Assembly (NCBI RefSeq): GCF_037126465.1
Contig: NC_088209.1
Location: 6,341,947 to 6,405,946, forward strand
DNA from: Ornithodoros turicata
Lineage: Eukaryota > Arthropoda > Arachnida > Ixodida > Argasidae
DNA length: 64,000 nt
Reading direction: 5' to 3'
Each line of letters opens with the position of its first letter. The stretch's first letter is position 1. The position numbers and the translations under genes were made by a program. Below, piece by piece: positions 22,312 to 32,704 of the stretch. The notes beneath the pieces were generated by a model, which saw nothing but the letters and a program-made list of their open reading frames with translations, did not search any database and had not been told where the DNA came from.

Positions 22312-22326
22312 CCCCCCCCCCCCCCC
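22312..22326 (-). repeat. 15-bp homopolymer at the integrase 5' end
   Basis: C15 on the plus strand. It lies exactly where the integrase N-terminal coding sequence should be, so either slippage or a sequencing/assembly length error could explain the missing start. Confidence 0.9.
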
Positions 22327-22351
22327 AAACCAGCGTTTGGATCCCTATAAT

Positions 22352-22891
22352 TCATTCTTCTTCTGTGATATATTCATCTGATGATGATGATGAAAGCAAC
22401 TTTGTTCTTTGGGGCGATTTATACGTTTCCCAGAGTATACGTTTCCTTGCTTTCCTCTTCTGACGTATTTTGTGTGGCTGCAAGAACTTTGGCACTTTTC
22501 GGTACCAGGCAGGCTTCCCTTTCTTGTGTCCGGACAGATGCAACACCAATTCTTTTATATTAGAACCAGCGATTGTTTGGTTGTTATGAATGATTTCTCC
22601 CTTATCATTCCAAGTCAAGCTCCTAGGTAGCACTGAGACTACACGTCTTACTTTTTTGATGTTGACATTAGAAGGAAGCGAATTGTAATCAAATGAGCGT
22701 CCCATTGGAAGTGACTCATCATTTTTTTCTTCCTGTACTGTGGATGCTGGCTCTGTTTCATTAGATGGTTTCTGACGATTTTTTATAATGTAGTACATAG
22801 CAGTTAACATTCGTTTTACTTTAATATCATCGCTTTCGTTAGATTCCAGAATTGATTCGATAGGAGTCAATACCTCAACCTTTGTAGCCAT
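22352..22891 (-). CDS. Conserved Polinton protein of unknown function (179 aa)
   Basis: 179 residues, intact. Acidic N-terminal half, then SLTWNDKGEIIHNNQ and IAGSNIKELVLHLSG, a basic KIRQKRKARKR stretch and an acidic tail. The WNxKGE...GSNIxxLV pattern is shared with a Polinton family I recall from other animals; no function is known. It starts 3 bp after the previous gene stops. Its stop is in the same frame as the integrase relic that follows. Confidence 0.7.
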   Translation of the reverse strand: MATKVEVLTPIESILESNESDDIKVKRMLTAMYYIIKNRQKPSNETEPASTVQEEKNDESLPMGRSFDYNSLPSNVNIKKVRRVVSVLPRSLTWNDKGEIIHNNQTIAGSNIKELVLHLSGHKKGKPAWYRKVPKFLQPHKIRQKRKARKRILWETYKSPQRTKLLSSSSSDEYITEEE

Positions 22892-22894
22892 TTT

Positions 22895-23260
22895 TTAGAC
22901 ACCTACCGTCTTTGCTAGAGCACGACCTGCGACACCACCGAGCACACTGGTTAATCCCGTGAGTAATAAGGGGATTAGTGGCACTAATCCACCCCTCTGA
23001 CGATAGAGGAAGGATCTTAGTCTTTTTGGTGATTTGTGCAGCGTTTTATATGCAATGTATCGAATGGTGTGTTTATACTTTTCCAGCTCTTTGAACAATC
23101 TGGGCGGTAGCTTAATATTACCATTCAATATATTCTTACAGACTTCAGAAAGAGCTTCTATGCTATGAGGTGGCGCCTCCTTTAAAATCTCATCGCGCTC
23201 TTTGGGAGTACATGTTGCAAGGACTTTTAGAAAAGTTAAATGATGACGCAGAGTTTTCAT
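22895..23260 (-). CDS. Conserved small Polinton protein (helical, Gly-rich C-terminus)
   Basis: 121 residues. The N-terminal two thirds (LKVLATCTPKERDEILKEA, ALSEVCKNILNGNIKLPP) are helical and charged; the end is hydrophobic and Gly-rich (GGLVPLIPLLLTGLTSVLGG). This KxRxxxL...ALSE...NILxGxIxL pattern recurs in many Polintons and adintovirus-like elements; the role is unknown. Its ATG overlaps the ATPase stop by 4 bp, so the two are tightly coupled. Confidence 0.7.
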   Translation of the reverse strand: MKTLRHHLTFLKVLATCTPKERDEILKEAPPHSIEALSEVCKNILNGNIKLPPRLFKELEKYKHTIRYIAYKTLHKSPKRLRSFLYRQRGGLVPLIPLLLTGLTSVLGGVAGRALAKTVGV

Positions 23261-23886
23261 TTTGGCAAGAAAACAAACTGTCGAACATTTCCAGTAATGC
23301 CTGTTCGCAGACGAAATTGAGACTGCGTCAGAGGGTGTAGGTCAATCACTAGATAACCAAATGGTTTCTCTGTTTTCTGCTCAAATGCACTGATAAAGTA
23401 TGGTAATTGAGCTTTGCCGAAGATCTGGCGTCCTAAAAGTTCCAGCTGCGTGCGTGACCTTAAATTATTAAATAATATTATATATGTGCTATTGTGAGAT
23501 AATGTTCTATAGTTGACGTCGTTGTGAAATAAGTACTGACAAAGAAAAACAATGGATGCGTTCTTATGATGTGATGCTCTCGTATAGAGATGAACCATTT
23601 CTTGCATCACATTCTTCTCAGTCATGAGATCGTCGACTATAATCAAAGTAGGCACGCTCTCATCCCATGTCTTTGGTAGCTCTTTCTGGAATGTAACATC
23701 ATTTGCGAATTCATTTTGCCAGGTCGCATCATATTTGCTAACGTAAAAGATTTGCTCTGGGACTACAGTGAATACTGTAAGATTTCTTAAAATGTTACGA
23801 ACGAGATAGGTTTTACCCGACATTGAAGGACCGCAAATAATAACCCTTGCAGGGTGGATAAAAGCAAATCGACCTGCGTCAGACAT
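23257..23886 (-). CDS. A32-like DNA-packaging ATPase
   Basis: 209 residues from the ATG at 23886. FtsK/HerA-type ATPase that would drive DNA into the capsid, one of the core Polinton genes. Walker A is GPSMSGKT (residues 19..26) and Walker B is LIIVDDLM with Asp85/Asp86. The start is chosen because the conserved FIHPARVIICG begins seven residues later; the frame extends further upstream but without conserved content. The stop overlaps the next gene by 4 bp. No break seen. Confidence 0.92.
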   Translation of the reverse strand: MSDAGRFAFIHPARVIICGPSMSGKTYLVRNILRNLTVFTVVPEQIFYVSKYDATWQNEFANDVTFQKELPKTWDESVPTLIIVDDLMTEKNVMQEMVHLYTRASHHKNASIVFLCQYLFHNDVNYRTLSHNSTYIILFNNLRSRTQLELLGRQIFGKAQLPYFISAFEQKTEKPFGYLVIDLHPLTQSQFRLRTGITGNVRQFVFLPK

Positions 23887-23951
23887 CACGATGCAAGAGT
23901 AAATGAGACAATGAATAAGTGATGGTGTGAGAAATGGATTTATTGTACATC

Positions 23952-24158
23952 TCACCAATCGATTTGATCGTCTTGACTTTTCGCGGAACGACGCTTCATT
24001 TCTATAAGATGCTCGTGTGCGAGGAACCTCCTCACAGCTTCTGCTTTTGCTTCATATATTTCTTGTTTAAGTCGCCATTTTTTCTCGTCCGCCGTCTCCC
24101 GCTCATCATCATGTTCCTTTCCAAAACATCGAGTGAAAAGCTTCCATGCAGCTCCCAT
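23952..24158 (-). CDS. Small charged ORF at the Polinton-1 right end
   Basis: 68 residues, first gene inside the right inverted repeat, 65 bp upstream of the ATPase. Highly charged with an early WKLFTRCFGKE. The small ORF 52255..52443 in the second Polinton has WEDLIKSCFGKE near its start, so the two may be related. Function unknown. Confidence 0.5.
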   Translation of the reverse strand: MGAAWKLFTRCFGKEHDDERETADEKKWRLKQEIYEAKAEAVRRFLAHEHLIEMKRRSAKSQDDQIDW

Positions 24159-24206
24159 TTTGTGTAGAAAGTTGATAGGTGAGTTGATCGTTGGTAAATG
24201 ACGATT

Positions 24207-24453
24207 AAAACTCCCCGCTCGGGGATGTATTAAAAGATGTGGAAAGGGAATAAGATGTATTTTGCATGTTCACGCATGTTCAAAAGCGAGAAGGAAACCC
24301 CTCTCTACGCGCGGTCGCGAAACGCGCGGGGGCGGTCTTGGCTCGCGCTCCTCCTTGGGCGGAAAGTATCCTGCTCCAAATATCCTCCGATATCAGACCT
24401 TAGCGATGGTCGAATCTATCCTTGGACGATTTAATCCTGCACCGAGTACTACT
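24207..24453 (-). repeat. Polinton-1 right terminal inverted repeat
   Basis: 247 bp, mirror of 11724..11970; ends CCGAGTACTACT. Flanked by the second CTCCTA. Confidence 0.95.
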
Positions 24454-24459
24454 CTCCTA
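24454..24459. repeat. Target site duplication CTCCTA, right
   Basis: Identical to 11718..11723; confirms the right boundary of Polinton-1. Confidence 0.95.
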
Positions 24460-25830
24460 CATACCTCAAGGCGGGCAGTGATACGTGCGATAGGTATCGA
24501 AGCAGTGAAAACGCCAAGGAAGCGGCAGGACAAAATGAGACAGCTTCCACTGCAGACTCGCAGGATGAGCGTCCAACCTGCCATCCGGGATACGTCGCCA
24601 GGCACTCCGGAAGGGCCACCCACGGCACCAGGCAGGGAGGGAACCAACAGTGCCTCTGTGAGTGAGGTGTAGACATCTCTGGCTTCCCAGAGAGAGGCAT
24701 CTGCGTCCAGGGACATCTGCCGCACGCGTCTGACGGCAGTTATGCAAGCTGCGAAAAGGGGGCGTAGGAGCATTCTGATCTCGGAAGGAAACATTACGCA
24801 GGAAATAGTGCACCAAAGCTCAAGCTGGAGCATCAAGACTGTGAAGCGCCTGAAGGAGAGCCCTGATCTGAAGTGCTAGACATCGCTGAGTGATAACCGG
24901 CACTCACAACCCGGCCCGATCACGCGTGAGATGCAGATCTGACCTCCTGACACAATCAACTGAACCAGCCCACAGGAAACGGGAGACACGTTGCGAGTTA
25001 TTGCGGCTCGAATTACTGCAGGGGCCACGCAGCGGCGAGGAACCATAGACAGCTGTTGTACCAAGAAGTCAGTAAACGGCACAGAAAGTGAGGGCCAGGT
25101 CTACACAGAACAGCGGAGGAACGTTTAAGCACTCTAGCCCAGTTCACACAAGATACCCCACTACCATCGAAGACAGCAGCGATAATTTTTTTTACACTTT
25201 TTGAGGGTACGCCATAGGCGACAACGAGAGAATGTTGTGCATTAATATAGACGGCACCGCTCTTACACTGGTTGACTTGTGCGGCAGATACTTTACAAAA
25301 ATCGTTGAAAGCCTTGAGCACACGTTCAAGGCAAGCTTCCCCTGGTAGCACGAGAGCGATATCATCTGCGTACGCCAAAACAGGTGGGGGCAACCACCAG
25401 GCAATCTAAGAAGGACAGGGAGGGCGCTTAAACGGGCCAGGAGCGGGTTTATTGGGACAGCGTACAATATAGAAGAAAGAGGACAGCCCTGCAGTACACT
25501 GTGCGTAATTTCATTCGGACGCGATATGCCACCAGCTACGGAGACCAGGCTTTTCGCACCGGGGTATCCACGCTTCATCAAAGCCTTAAGCTGTGGGCAT
25601 GGAAAACAGATACGAATGACGCATCCCCTCAAAGCTGTTGCCTGGCCGAACGAGGCTAACACTGTTCTTAGATGTCTCAGGTTTAACCACTGGATGGGGT
25701 CACGAACGGCCATCCTATGGAGGACCGACGACCTGCCGAGAACCGAATAGGCTTGACATGGGTGCAAGGACTTCTCTAACTGCGGCGAAACACGTAGAAA
25801 TAGTCCCCTGGCTAGAATTCATGTGAAAAG
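24460..25830 (-). pseudogene. Tx1-like LINE, RT to C-terminal part, 5' of the Polinton insertion
   Basis: 5' portion of the LINE that the Polinton interrupted. The RT region at 25770..25190 includes a THSVLQGCPLSSILYAVPIN stretch, and after a frameshift near 25390 VLAYADDIALVLPG, the catalytic box. The C-terminal region follows to the insertion point with the SLQWKLSHFVLPL-type motif shared with the 38.4-kb and 40.4-kb copies. Frameshifts and stops make it inactive. Its 3' continuation is 11717..11258. Confidence 0.8.
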
Positions 25831-25899
25831 TTGTTTTCTTGTATTGTTGACTGATTAGACGGGTCACAAAACTAGTGAGCCCACCTTCCTTATCGCTTT

Positions 25900-26470
25900 A
25901 CCCTAACGGTTGTTGTATTGCTGAAAGCTGAGAGATCTCTCACTCACTTGGGAGCGATGTCTCACGATATCACGGAGCGATGTCTATCGCTTCAGATTCG
26001 TGCTCTCTTTGCACAGTCCTGGTCATCCAGGGTGCGCTTTGTGCATTATTTCATCCGTCATGCTGTCTGGTGGTTCACCGATACCACTGACAGCTGTCGG
26101 AGAGCAGAAGCTCCTTCCCGCCATTTTCGCTGCTTGCATAGCTGCCGTCTGATGCGTACGCGAGATGTCCCTGGTCGCTGACGTCTCTCTCTGGGAAGCC
26201 AGAGATTTCTACGCCGCACTCATGGAGGCACTGCTGGTTCCCTCTTTGCCTGGTGCCGTGGGTCCTCCTTCCGGGAGTGCCTGGCGACGTATGGCTGGCT
26301 GGATGGATGCTCGTCGGGCGAGTCTCCAGTGGAAACTGGCTCGTGGTGACCTTCGGCTCCGTGGCTAGACCGCCTCCATATCCATCGTTGCTGGTCGTGC
26401 GGCATCTCGTAGTAGCAGGATCACTGCTTCTTTGCATGTCAGATTCCGCTGCTCCTGTGGATCAGATTGG
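25900..26470 (+). pseudogene. Tx1-like LINE C-terminal fragment, opposite orientation
   Basis: Plus-strand copy of the C-terminal region: DITERCLSLQIRALF, then DVSLWEARDFYAALMEALLV and ASLQWKLARGDLRL. It is related to 40050..40560. Both ends are broken, one at an orientation switch near 25880 and one near 26480 where a minus-strand LINE begins. Confidence 0.6.
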
Positions 26471-26479
26471 CCACCACCT

Positions 26480-27086
26480 CCTGTGCAGCAAGAGTCGAAT
26501 GGGCCACCCCCGTAACGTAACAAAAAGTTTCTCACGTCACTGAGTCGTCCCTGATGTCCATTGCAGTTCCACTGCATTATCGTTGCAGTGCTGTACTTTT
26601 TATCCATGACTGGTTTTCGTAATGGTTAATAAGGTTAAGTGGTTAATAATGGTTAAGCGTAAGCAGCTGAAGCTCCAATGCTAGAACCTGCTTTGCCTCA
26701 GGAAGTTGATGTGCTTGCAATACCCCTAAATGCTGCCAGCACAAAATGAAAGATCTAGAGGACCTAGGAGACGTGTTGTGGGTGGGACTCTTGTGTTTGG
26801 CCGAGGGATGAGTTTCCTTGGTGGCACTGGGTGGCGGGGTAGGCTTGTAACATTCGGCATGCTCTTTAGTAATCCACACACCTGAAGGCGGTGGAGGCAC
26901 TTCTGGTGGCCATGGGCCTGTGGTCTTTTGTGCTTGCCTGGTTTTATCTGGCCTTTGTGGCCGCTGAGGGAAGTTTTCATTCCACATTGACGATGGTGGC
27001 AGAGGCTGCACTTTCTTTTGTTTAGCCTTTTGTTTTCTTTTGCTTTTGTTGCTTTCCTTCGTTTTGCTTTCTAACGTTATTGTCAT
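26480..27086 (-). pseudogene. LINE ORF1 end and ORF2 endonuclease start
   Basis: Minus strand. 27086..26643 is a 147-codon frame rich in Lys, Pro and Ser (SNKSKRKQKAKQKK, then proline runs), as at the end of a LINE ORF1 (gag-like nucleic-acid-binding protein). About 36 bp later a second frame starts at 26607 with ATIMQWNCNGHQGRLSDVRN, the usual opening of an APE-type endonuclease (ILQWNCRG pattern). It stops near 26480. Probably a 5' piece of an I-like or CR1-like LINE. Confidence 0.55.
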
Positions 27087-27104
27087 GAAGTCAGAAAAAA
27101 ATGC

Positions 27105-27200
27105 GTACGCCCCGTTTTCAGTATATCGGGGGAAAGAAAGATGTCACTGGGAATGATGGTTCGCTAGGTGACGTGCTATGTGGTGAAGTTCATTTTTAAG
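27105..27200 (+). repeat. GGCGTACGCC-type MITE sequence
   Basis: GCGTACGCCCCGTTTTCAG followed by GGGGGAAAGAAAGATGTCAC and GCTATGTGGTGAAGTTC; one member of the dispersed family described at 4190..4840. Confidence 0.55.
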
Positions 27201-27404
27201 GATGCACCCTGACCAACGTTTATTTCCGTTGTCAAAAGTAGAACGTCGTCTTCATTGCGTGCCGCTAACTCGTGTGAGAGGTGAACACTTTTATCGTAAG
27301 GTTCCACCACACCGACAATGGAGGATAACTAGCACTGCCAAACAGCTAATTGTATATTGCACATACATACAACACATACAACAAAAAAGTGTTGTTACCT
27401 AGCT

Positions 27405-27605
27405 CTCTTGGTCCATACCTCCTTTGGTAGCTCTCGTGCTTGTCTACAATACACTCTAGTTCTCGTGCTTGATGACAACGCACATCTAGCTTGTGGCATT
27501 GTAACGCAGAGTTAGTATCTGTCCAAAGGGGACCTCCATAGGTAGCTCTCCTCCTTGGTGACACTATACCTCATTAGGTAGTTTGCATGCTTAATGACCA
27601 TACAC
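27405..27605 (+). repeat. Degenerate tandem copies of the LINE tail
   Basis: At least four diverged units of GGTAGCTCTCCTGCTTGATG plus ACAATACACAC occur at about 27424, 27452, 27539 and 27573. The longer block matches the 3' UTR and tail at 39560..39655. Confidence 0.6.
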
Positions 27606-27969
27606 ACGCTGGATTACAACAAACAGCAAATCAGCGGAAAGAACGATGTCACTGGGCATGCTGTTAAAGGGACGGTCGCATCCGGCCCGTTCGGTTTCGA
27701 AACTATAGTGCCGTTTCACTCCCTTTTTATCACTGATAATAGCGCCGCAAACCCGGCGCGAATTGGTGGCGTTGTTCCTGTGCAGTTTGATGTAACTCAT
27801 GACAAGAGCAGACGACGCGTATTGAAAGTATTCCGGGATTCCCTCTCCGGAGAGCCACGGAAACGTCATCCGGACCAAAGGAGTCACATGATCAGACTGC
27901 GGCAATGAGGGCGCGCCTCCATCTGGCAGACGGGCGTCTGCAAGGCGCTATTTCCAATTGCCTGCTATC

Positions 27970-28564
27970 ATGTCGGAATCAGAAAAGGATGTCGCGTCGC
28001 TGCCAAGTGATTTTGAAGAAGACACCGTCGATGAAGTGGTGGTAGACGATGACCCGTATTCGACAGGCCCGCTATCACTTCATCCTGCTCGTGACAGAGG
28101 TGAGATATTGGACGAGACCTGCACGACGACATGCAGTTTCAGGTACGTTTCATTACCGGATCGCAGGCGTACGGCGAACCTTTCCACACACCGGCTTCAC
28201 AGGTCCACTTGGCAATGACAGGTACTTCTGCGACTGCTGCAATATCGGAGAAGCATGGATGGCACCTTTGCTGTAGTTCTGTGAGCCAGATATCTGCTCT
28301 GTGTGAAAACGCAGGTACCCACACTTCAACGAGCGTTGCGTTCAGAGAGAGCTACTTGTAGTCTACAGGCCTCGCGTTGCCGATACGATCACCGGATGCG
28401 GCTTCTGTATTCAAGGGACAACAGATTCAGTGGTGCACAAACTTTTAAGCTATATCCTCCACAGTCTACCGCCGTTTGTGCGGACCCGACAGGGGGGATC
28501 CGTATCAAGTCCGGATAAAAGGGGGTGGACTAAGCACGTAATAATTTCACGTGCACCGGTGTAG
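27970..28564 (+). CDS. Predicted two-exon gene, unknown
   Basis: Exon 1 is 27970..28142, from an ATG to a strong CAG/GTACGT donor. Exon 2 is 28315..28564, after an AAAACGCAG acceptor. Joined they give 423 bp, exactly 141 codons ending in TAG, and the phase matches. The N-terminus is very acidic (DFEEDTVDEVVVDDDPYSTG). The second exon is mixed, with VVYRPRVADTITGCGFCIQG and HKLLSYILHSLPPFVRT. I recognise no family. A CpG-rich stretch precedes it. It could also be chance. Confidence 0.35.
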
Positions 28565-30835
28565 TTTTGAAGAGCTTTCTTGTTCTAACAACAGACTTAG
28601 TTCGTGATCAGAGCTACACCGTGTACACGCTATATATGCCGTGTAATTTTTATGGTAGTTATGTACATGCAGTATTAATTTTCTCTCGCTCTTTGTCTGT
28701 TCCAAAACAGATGCCTGCAACTTACAGCATATTAATCATTGCAAGCTGGGACCCAGAAACAGTCTTCAAATTCCAGTGTGTGCTTTACACCTAATCAGAG
28801 GACACTATACAGTCACAGTCATATTATGAATATTGTTATATTAACATCCGTACGTTTCAGGTAAGCTTCTGCCATGTCTGCAGTGCAAAGTGTGACTGAT
28901 ATGATTTTGTTTTTTGTTCTTGGAGCTGCATGTAATTTTTTAAACCCTATTCGAAATAATTTTCCACAATTATCATGTTCTGTACATGAAAACTGTGTTG
29001 GCTTTGGAGTAAACTCAGTGACTATGAAGGTTCAGAAGGAAAGAATCTGAAGTGCTGCTTTTGAAAAAAAACACTATCACAGCATAACCAAAAAGTAGAC
29101 AAACTTCAATCAACAAATCCTACGTTGGTTCACAGTTGCAACTATCAGCTGACTTGACACTCCTCTGTTGTTTGAGTGCGTGGGTAAGAACAGCCAGATG
29201 TGGTGTTTTTGGTGCAGTTTTTCTTACCTTCTTTTATAGTACCATGCAATTATTTGATTACAATGAATCATGGACTGGTTCTAGATTTTCATTTATTACA
29301 GATAGATAATTCACACAAACCATGAATTGGAGTGAAAAATAACAATTCATATTACACAACAGTTGTACCTAAAAGCTTTTTATGAAATTATAGGTTGGAC
29401 ATAATACAGTGCTGATGTGCCCTGGATAAAACTTGGGGGGAAAAAGTGAACATGGTACATTATGAGTCTTATTCCTACCATTACCTTACCTCTTTCAGGC
29501 ATATGACCCTTCTTCGACAGCTGTGAACAGAACTTCCTTCAAGACCACCGTGATGCTTCCCACATGACAGTGTGCGCAGTAGGAAGACAAAATAGCTGGC
29601 ACAGTTATGCCACCTCATATAAGTATGTACAGATTCCTTCAAAAGCTTACAGAACACACGGTTGGCATACTTCCTCACAGGAGTGACACCGTATCAGCGA
29701 ACTGGTGTGGATGCAATTACGAATATGTGGCTAGGCTACCAAGGTGCCCACCTGTCATTGTGTCATCTACGGATGAATTTTGCGGCTAAGGTGGCACTCC
29801 TAAGAGGAAATACATGCCAACACTGTGTTCTGTTGGAACTTTTGTCGGAATGTGTAGATACGTGTTGGGCTTATTTGGTGGCAAAGATAGAACACTGTAG
29901 CAATATTTTATGTCCAATTCTGTTGGCTATTGTGTTATCACCGGGTGTAAAGGATCAAGGAAGGGCCCACGGGATACAACCACATCTTACTACATCCCCT
30001 CTAGCAATCCTTCCCCAATACCACACAAAGCTGTTGAATGCAGAGTGCAGAATGCAGAAGTTCCAGGGTGTGGCTAAGTTGTTCTTCAAGAATCAGTCAA
30101 TATCTTCCCTTGCGATATAAACAGACGTTCTACCGGTTGGACTGTGTTAGTAGTGTTTCTTTGGCAGCGTGTGCGCCACCATGTCAGGGACTGCTCGTCA
30201 GTTTTTCTTGAATGTATCAAGTGCTCCGTCATATTGAAGCAGTAACTGCATTAATGTGTTCATATCAATATCGTGTGGCTGATGTGACGAGGTGTATGAA
30301 GTATTGTCTACCTGACCGTTTCGTTTTTTTACGTGTTATTGCAAATGTTCTGTCGTTTGACCCCCTTTTTTCTCAAAGGAAGATATAATTTGGGTGAATT
30401 CACAGTAACGACCGGAGTAAAGTTACTTTTCCTCTTGCTATTCAGTTTCATTTAAAGTTCAGCAATTAATAATGGTGATCAGTTACTTTTTCCAAGCAAC
30501 AGGCACAAGTCTGAATTCAAGCAGGATTGTTTCCCATTCCACGTTCTTGCATCCAAATTTTTTTCCTGAAAGCTTCCTATGGTCATCAAGTAACTCCATA
30601 GTTCGTCTTAGATAGAAAATCAACCTGCCTGTACAAGACAAATGACAAAACAGCATAAATATAGCACTGATGGCTTGTTGGCAAGAATTGAGTGACATCC
30701 TGATTGTAAACTTCGCAGTGGTCACATGGTCAAACTACAGTTGGTCATGATAAGTATTGTACGTATCAACTCTATTGTTTGTTGTACGTATCATACAGCC
30801 ATTGTTTCAAACCCTGATAATTTAAACTTTTAGTT
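28565..30835. other. No supported gene; a few repeat remnants
   Basis: AT-rich. 29640..29700 resembles the TTTACGGAACACGCGAG-type MITE end. A frame from 29909 opens with GYCVITGCKGSRKG, which could recall a THAP zinc finger start, but the rest does not fit well enough to call. Confidence 0.35.
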
Positions 30836-32078
30836 TTATTTATTTATTTATTTATTTATTATTGCTTAGAAATGGTACGGTACAAGTACATAGAAAATTG
30901 GGCTGAGAGGGCAAGCCCTGTCGAACAGCCCAGGAAGAAACATGGGTATATAACAATGTTACATGAGTCTTGTGAGGATTGTTCAGAAGAAAAAAAAAAG
31001 AAAAAAGGATGGAGGTTGAGCAGCAGACGAAAAATGGAAATACGTGTAATTGTGGTAATAACAAAGTAGTAAAACTGAAAGCAAAGTGTAAGTACATACG
31101 TCATTCAGCAAAAGAGAGTTAATACCTATAAAATAAGCTATTTGTACCCAAAAAGAAAATAAACAAGGTGACACAATATGAAATGCACAAAATCTCAAGT
31201 GCAAAAAATCAAATGATAAGAGAAAGTTCATACATGTGAGAAAACAAACAAACAAACAGGAACAACGCATTTGTAGCCGAGAAACAAACTGTCAAACAAA
31301 ACACGGTTTATGTCATATGAAGAAAATGGTTCCTAACGGCGTGTTTGAACTTCCCGGGGTTTGAAGTGGAGTGAAATTGAAGTGGCAGCTCGTTCCACAG
31401 TTGACTACCGAAGGAAAAAATAGAGAAGAAGCCGTAGTTGGTACGACTAGTAGGATATTGTAGAGTGTACTTTGTATGCCTAAGTGGGTAAGGGGTGTTG
31501 TAGTTCTGTACGGGGATTTGGTGCCTATTAGAGGGTGAGTAGAATAAGTTGTGCATGACGCTTGCTACTTTACATCTGAGAAGTTTATAGATGTTGAGTA
31601 TCCGCATGTAGAAGAAGGCAAAAGAAACAGAGTCACGAGGCCCCAGCGAGAAGATTAACCGAAGTGCCCGTTTCTGTGCTATAAGCAACGGATGCAAGTT
31701 ACTGGAATATGTGAGCCCGTATACCTCGAGGGCGTAGGTAAGATGAGAATGAATGAGGGCATGGTATACAGCACGCAAGATGTGAATGGGAACCAGGTTT
31801 TTGATACGAGCAAGGGCGTAGAGTCCTGGGGTAATTTTGCTTCTAACAGAGTCAATGTGTGGCTGCCAATTAAGGTTTTCTTGCAGAGTAACTCCCAAAA
31901 AGCGAACACATGAGGAGCGGGTTAGAGCTTGGTTTCCAAGAAAGAGGACGTCATTTGGGAGGGTGAGGTTTTTCTGAGGAGGACGGAACACGACATATGT
32001 CGACTTTTGAACATTGGCGACTAATTTATTATTGAGCAGCCAGGCATGAAGTCTTTGTAGCGCTGCAGTAGCTTTAAG
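30836..32078 (-). pseudogene. CR1/L2-like LINE, 5'-truncated, with (TTTA)n tail
   Basis: Minus strand. Coding from about 32078 to 31308 is the region after the RT active site: VRFLGVTLQENLNWQPHID, then LTYALEVYG and FSFGSQLWNELPLQFHS, the typical C-terminal pattern of CR1/L2 reverse transcriptases. The last 230 codons are open to a stop. The 3' UTR runs to a short TTTA repeat at 30836..30864, the usual microsatellite tail. The 5' side stops abruptly in the RT domain, the common outcome of incomplete reverse transcription. Confidence 0.85.
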
Positions 32079-32704
32079 GTGGAGTTAATTCAAATCAATC
32101 TGAAATTTTTGTTTGGTCTGCTCTGTTTTCCATCTACTGAAGAGCTATACGACCCAGGCTTTACCGTCCCGTAATTCCAACTCTTCACCCACTAGTAGAA
32201 TTTCCCTAACACAAAATAAAATGTGTTGACAAGCTGTTCACATGCTCATGGAGCACACATTCTATACCTAAAAGGGCTACAGAAGGACCTGGTCTGCTAT
32301 TTTCTGGGTGCATCCTACCAAGAAAGGTAGAAACCTGTATCATATAGTTAGCTGTGAGACCAGTCAAATGTAGTGGCAGTCGGATTGCATGATGTGAGCT
32401 AAAGCAGTCATGACCATCAGTTGTAGACAATTGTCAGCAACCTCCAGCACATGACATATATGCCTCCATAACATAATTCTCTCTTGAAGCCCACATTTTG
32501 AGGCATGTCTGATAATTCAAACAAATTTCTATGGTCATGAGAGAACTGTTGAATCCCCTGGAGTTTGAATCAACAAGAGTCTACCAGGCATGATAGATTG
32601 TGTTGAGTTGCAGTAATTAGCACATAAGCTCATGCATGATGCTCACATCTTAGGAGATACAAGAACATACCATACGTAGCATCTTCCTTTAGAGGTACGG
32701 GTAC
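32079..32704. other. No supported gene
   Basis: Spacer between the LINE and the 3' end of the spliced transposase-like gene. Nothing recognised. Confidence 0.4.

Larger units (their letters stand above)
11724..24453 (-). mobile_element. Complete Polinton/Maverick element (Polinton-1)
   Basis: A 12,730-bp element starting AGTAGTACTCGG and ending CCGAGTACTACT, with 247-bp terminal inverted repeats and a perfect 6-bp target duplication. It encodes the diagnostic Polinton set: protein-primed DNA polymerase B, retroviral-type integrase, A32-like packaging ATPase, adenain-like cysteine protease and jelly-roll capsid protein. All but one gene lie on the minus strand, closely packed with 2- to 17-bp gaps or overlaps. 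Polintons are regarded as endogenous virus-like elements able to replicate with their own polymerase. This copy has a frameshifted polymerase and an integrase without a start, so it is probably defective. It inserted into a Tx1-like LINE. Confidence 0.97.

Noticed and set aside
29909..30050. THAP zinc-finger start (GYCVITGCKGSRKG)
   Set aside because: Only the first cysteine pair fits; the later conserved residues and the C..H pair are not found before a stop.
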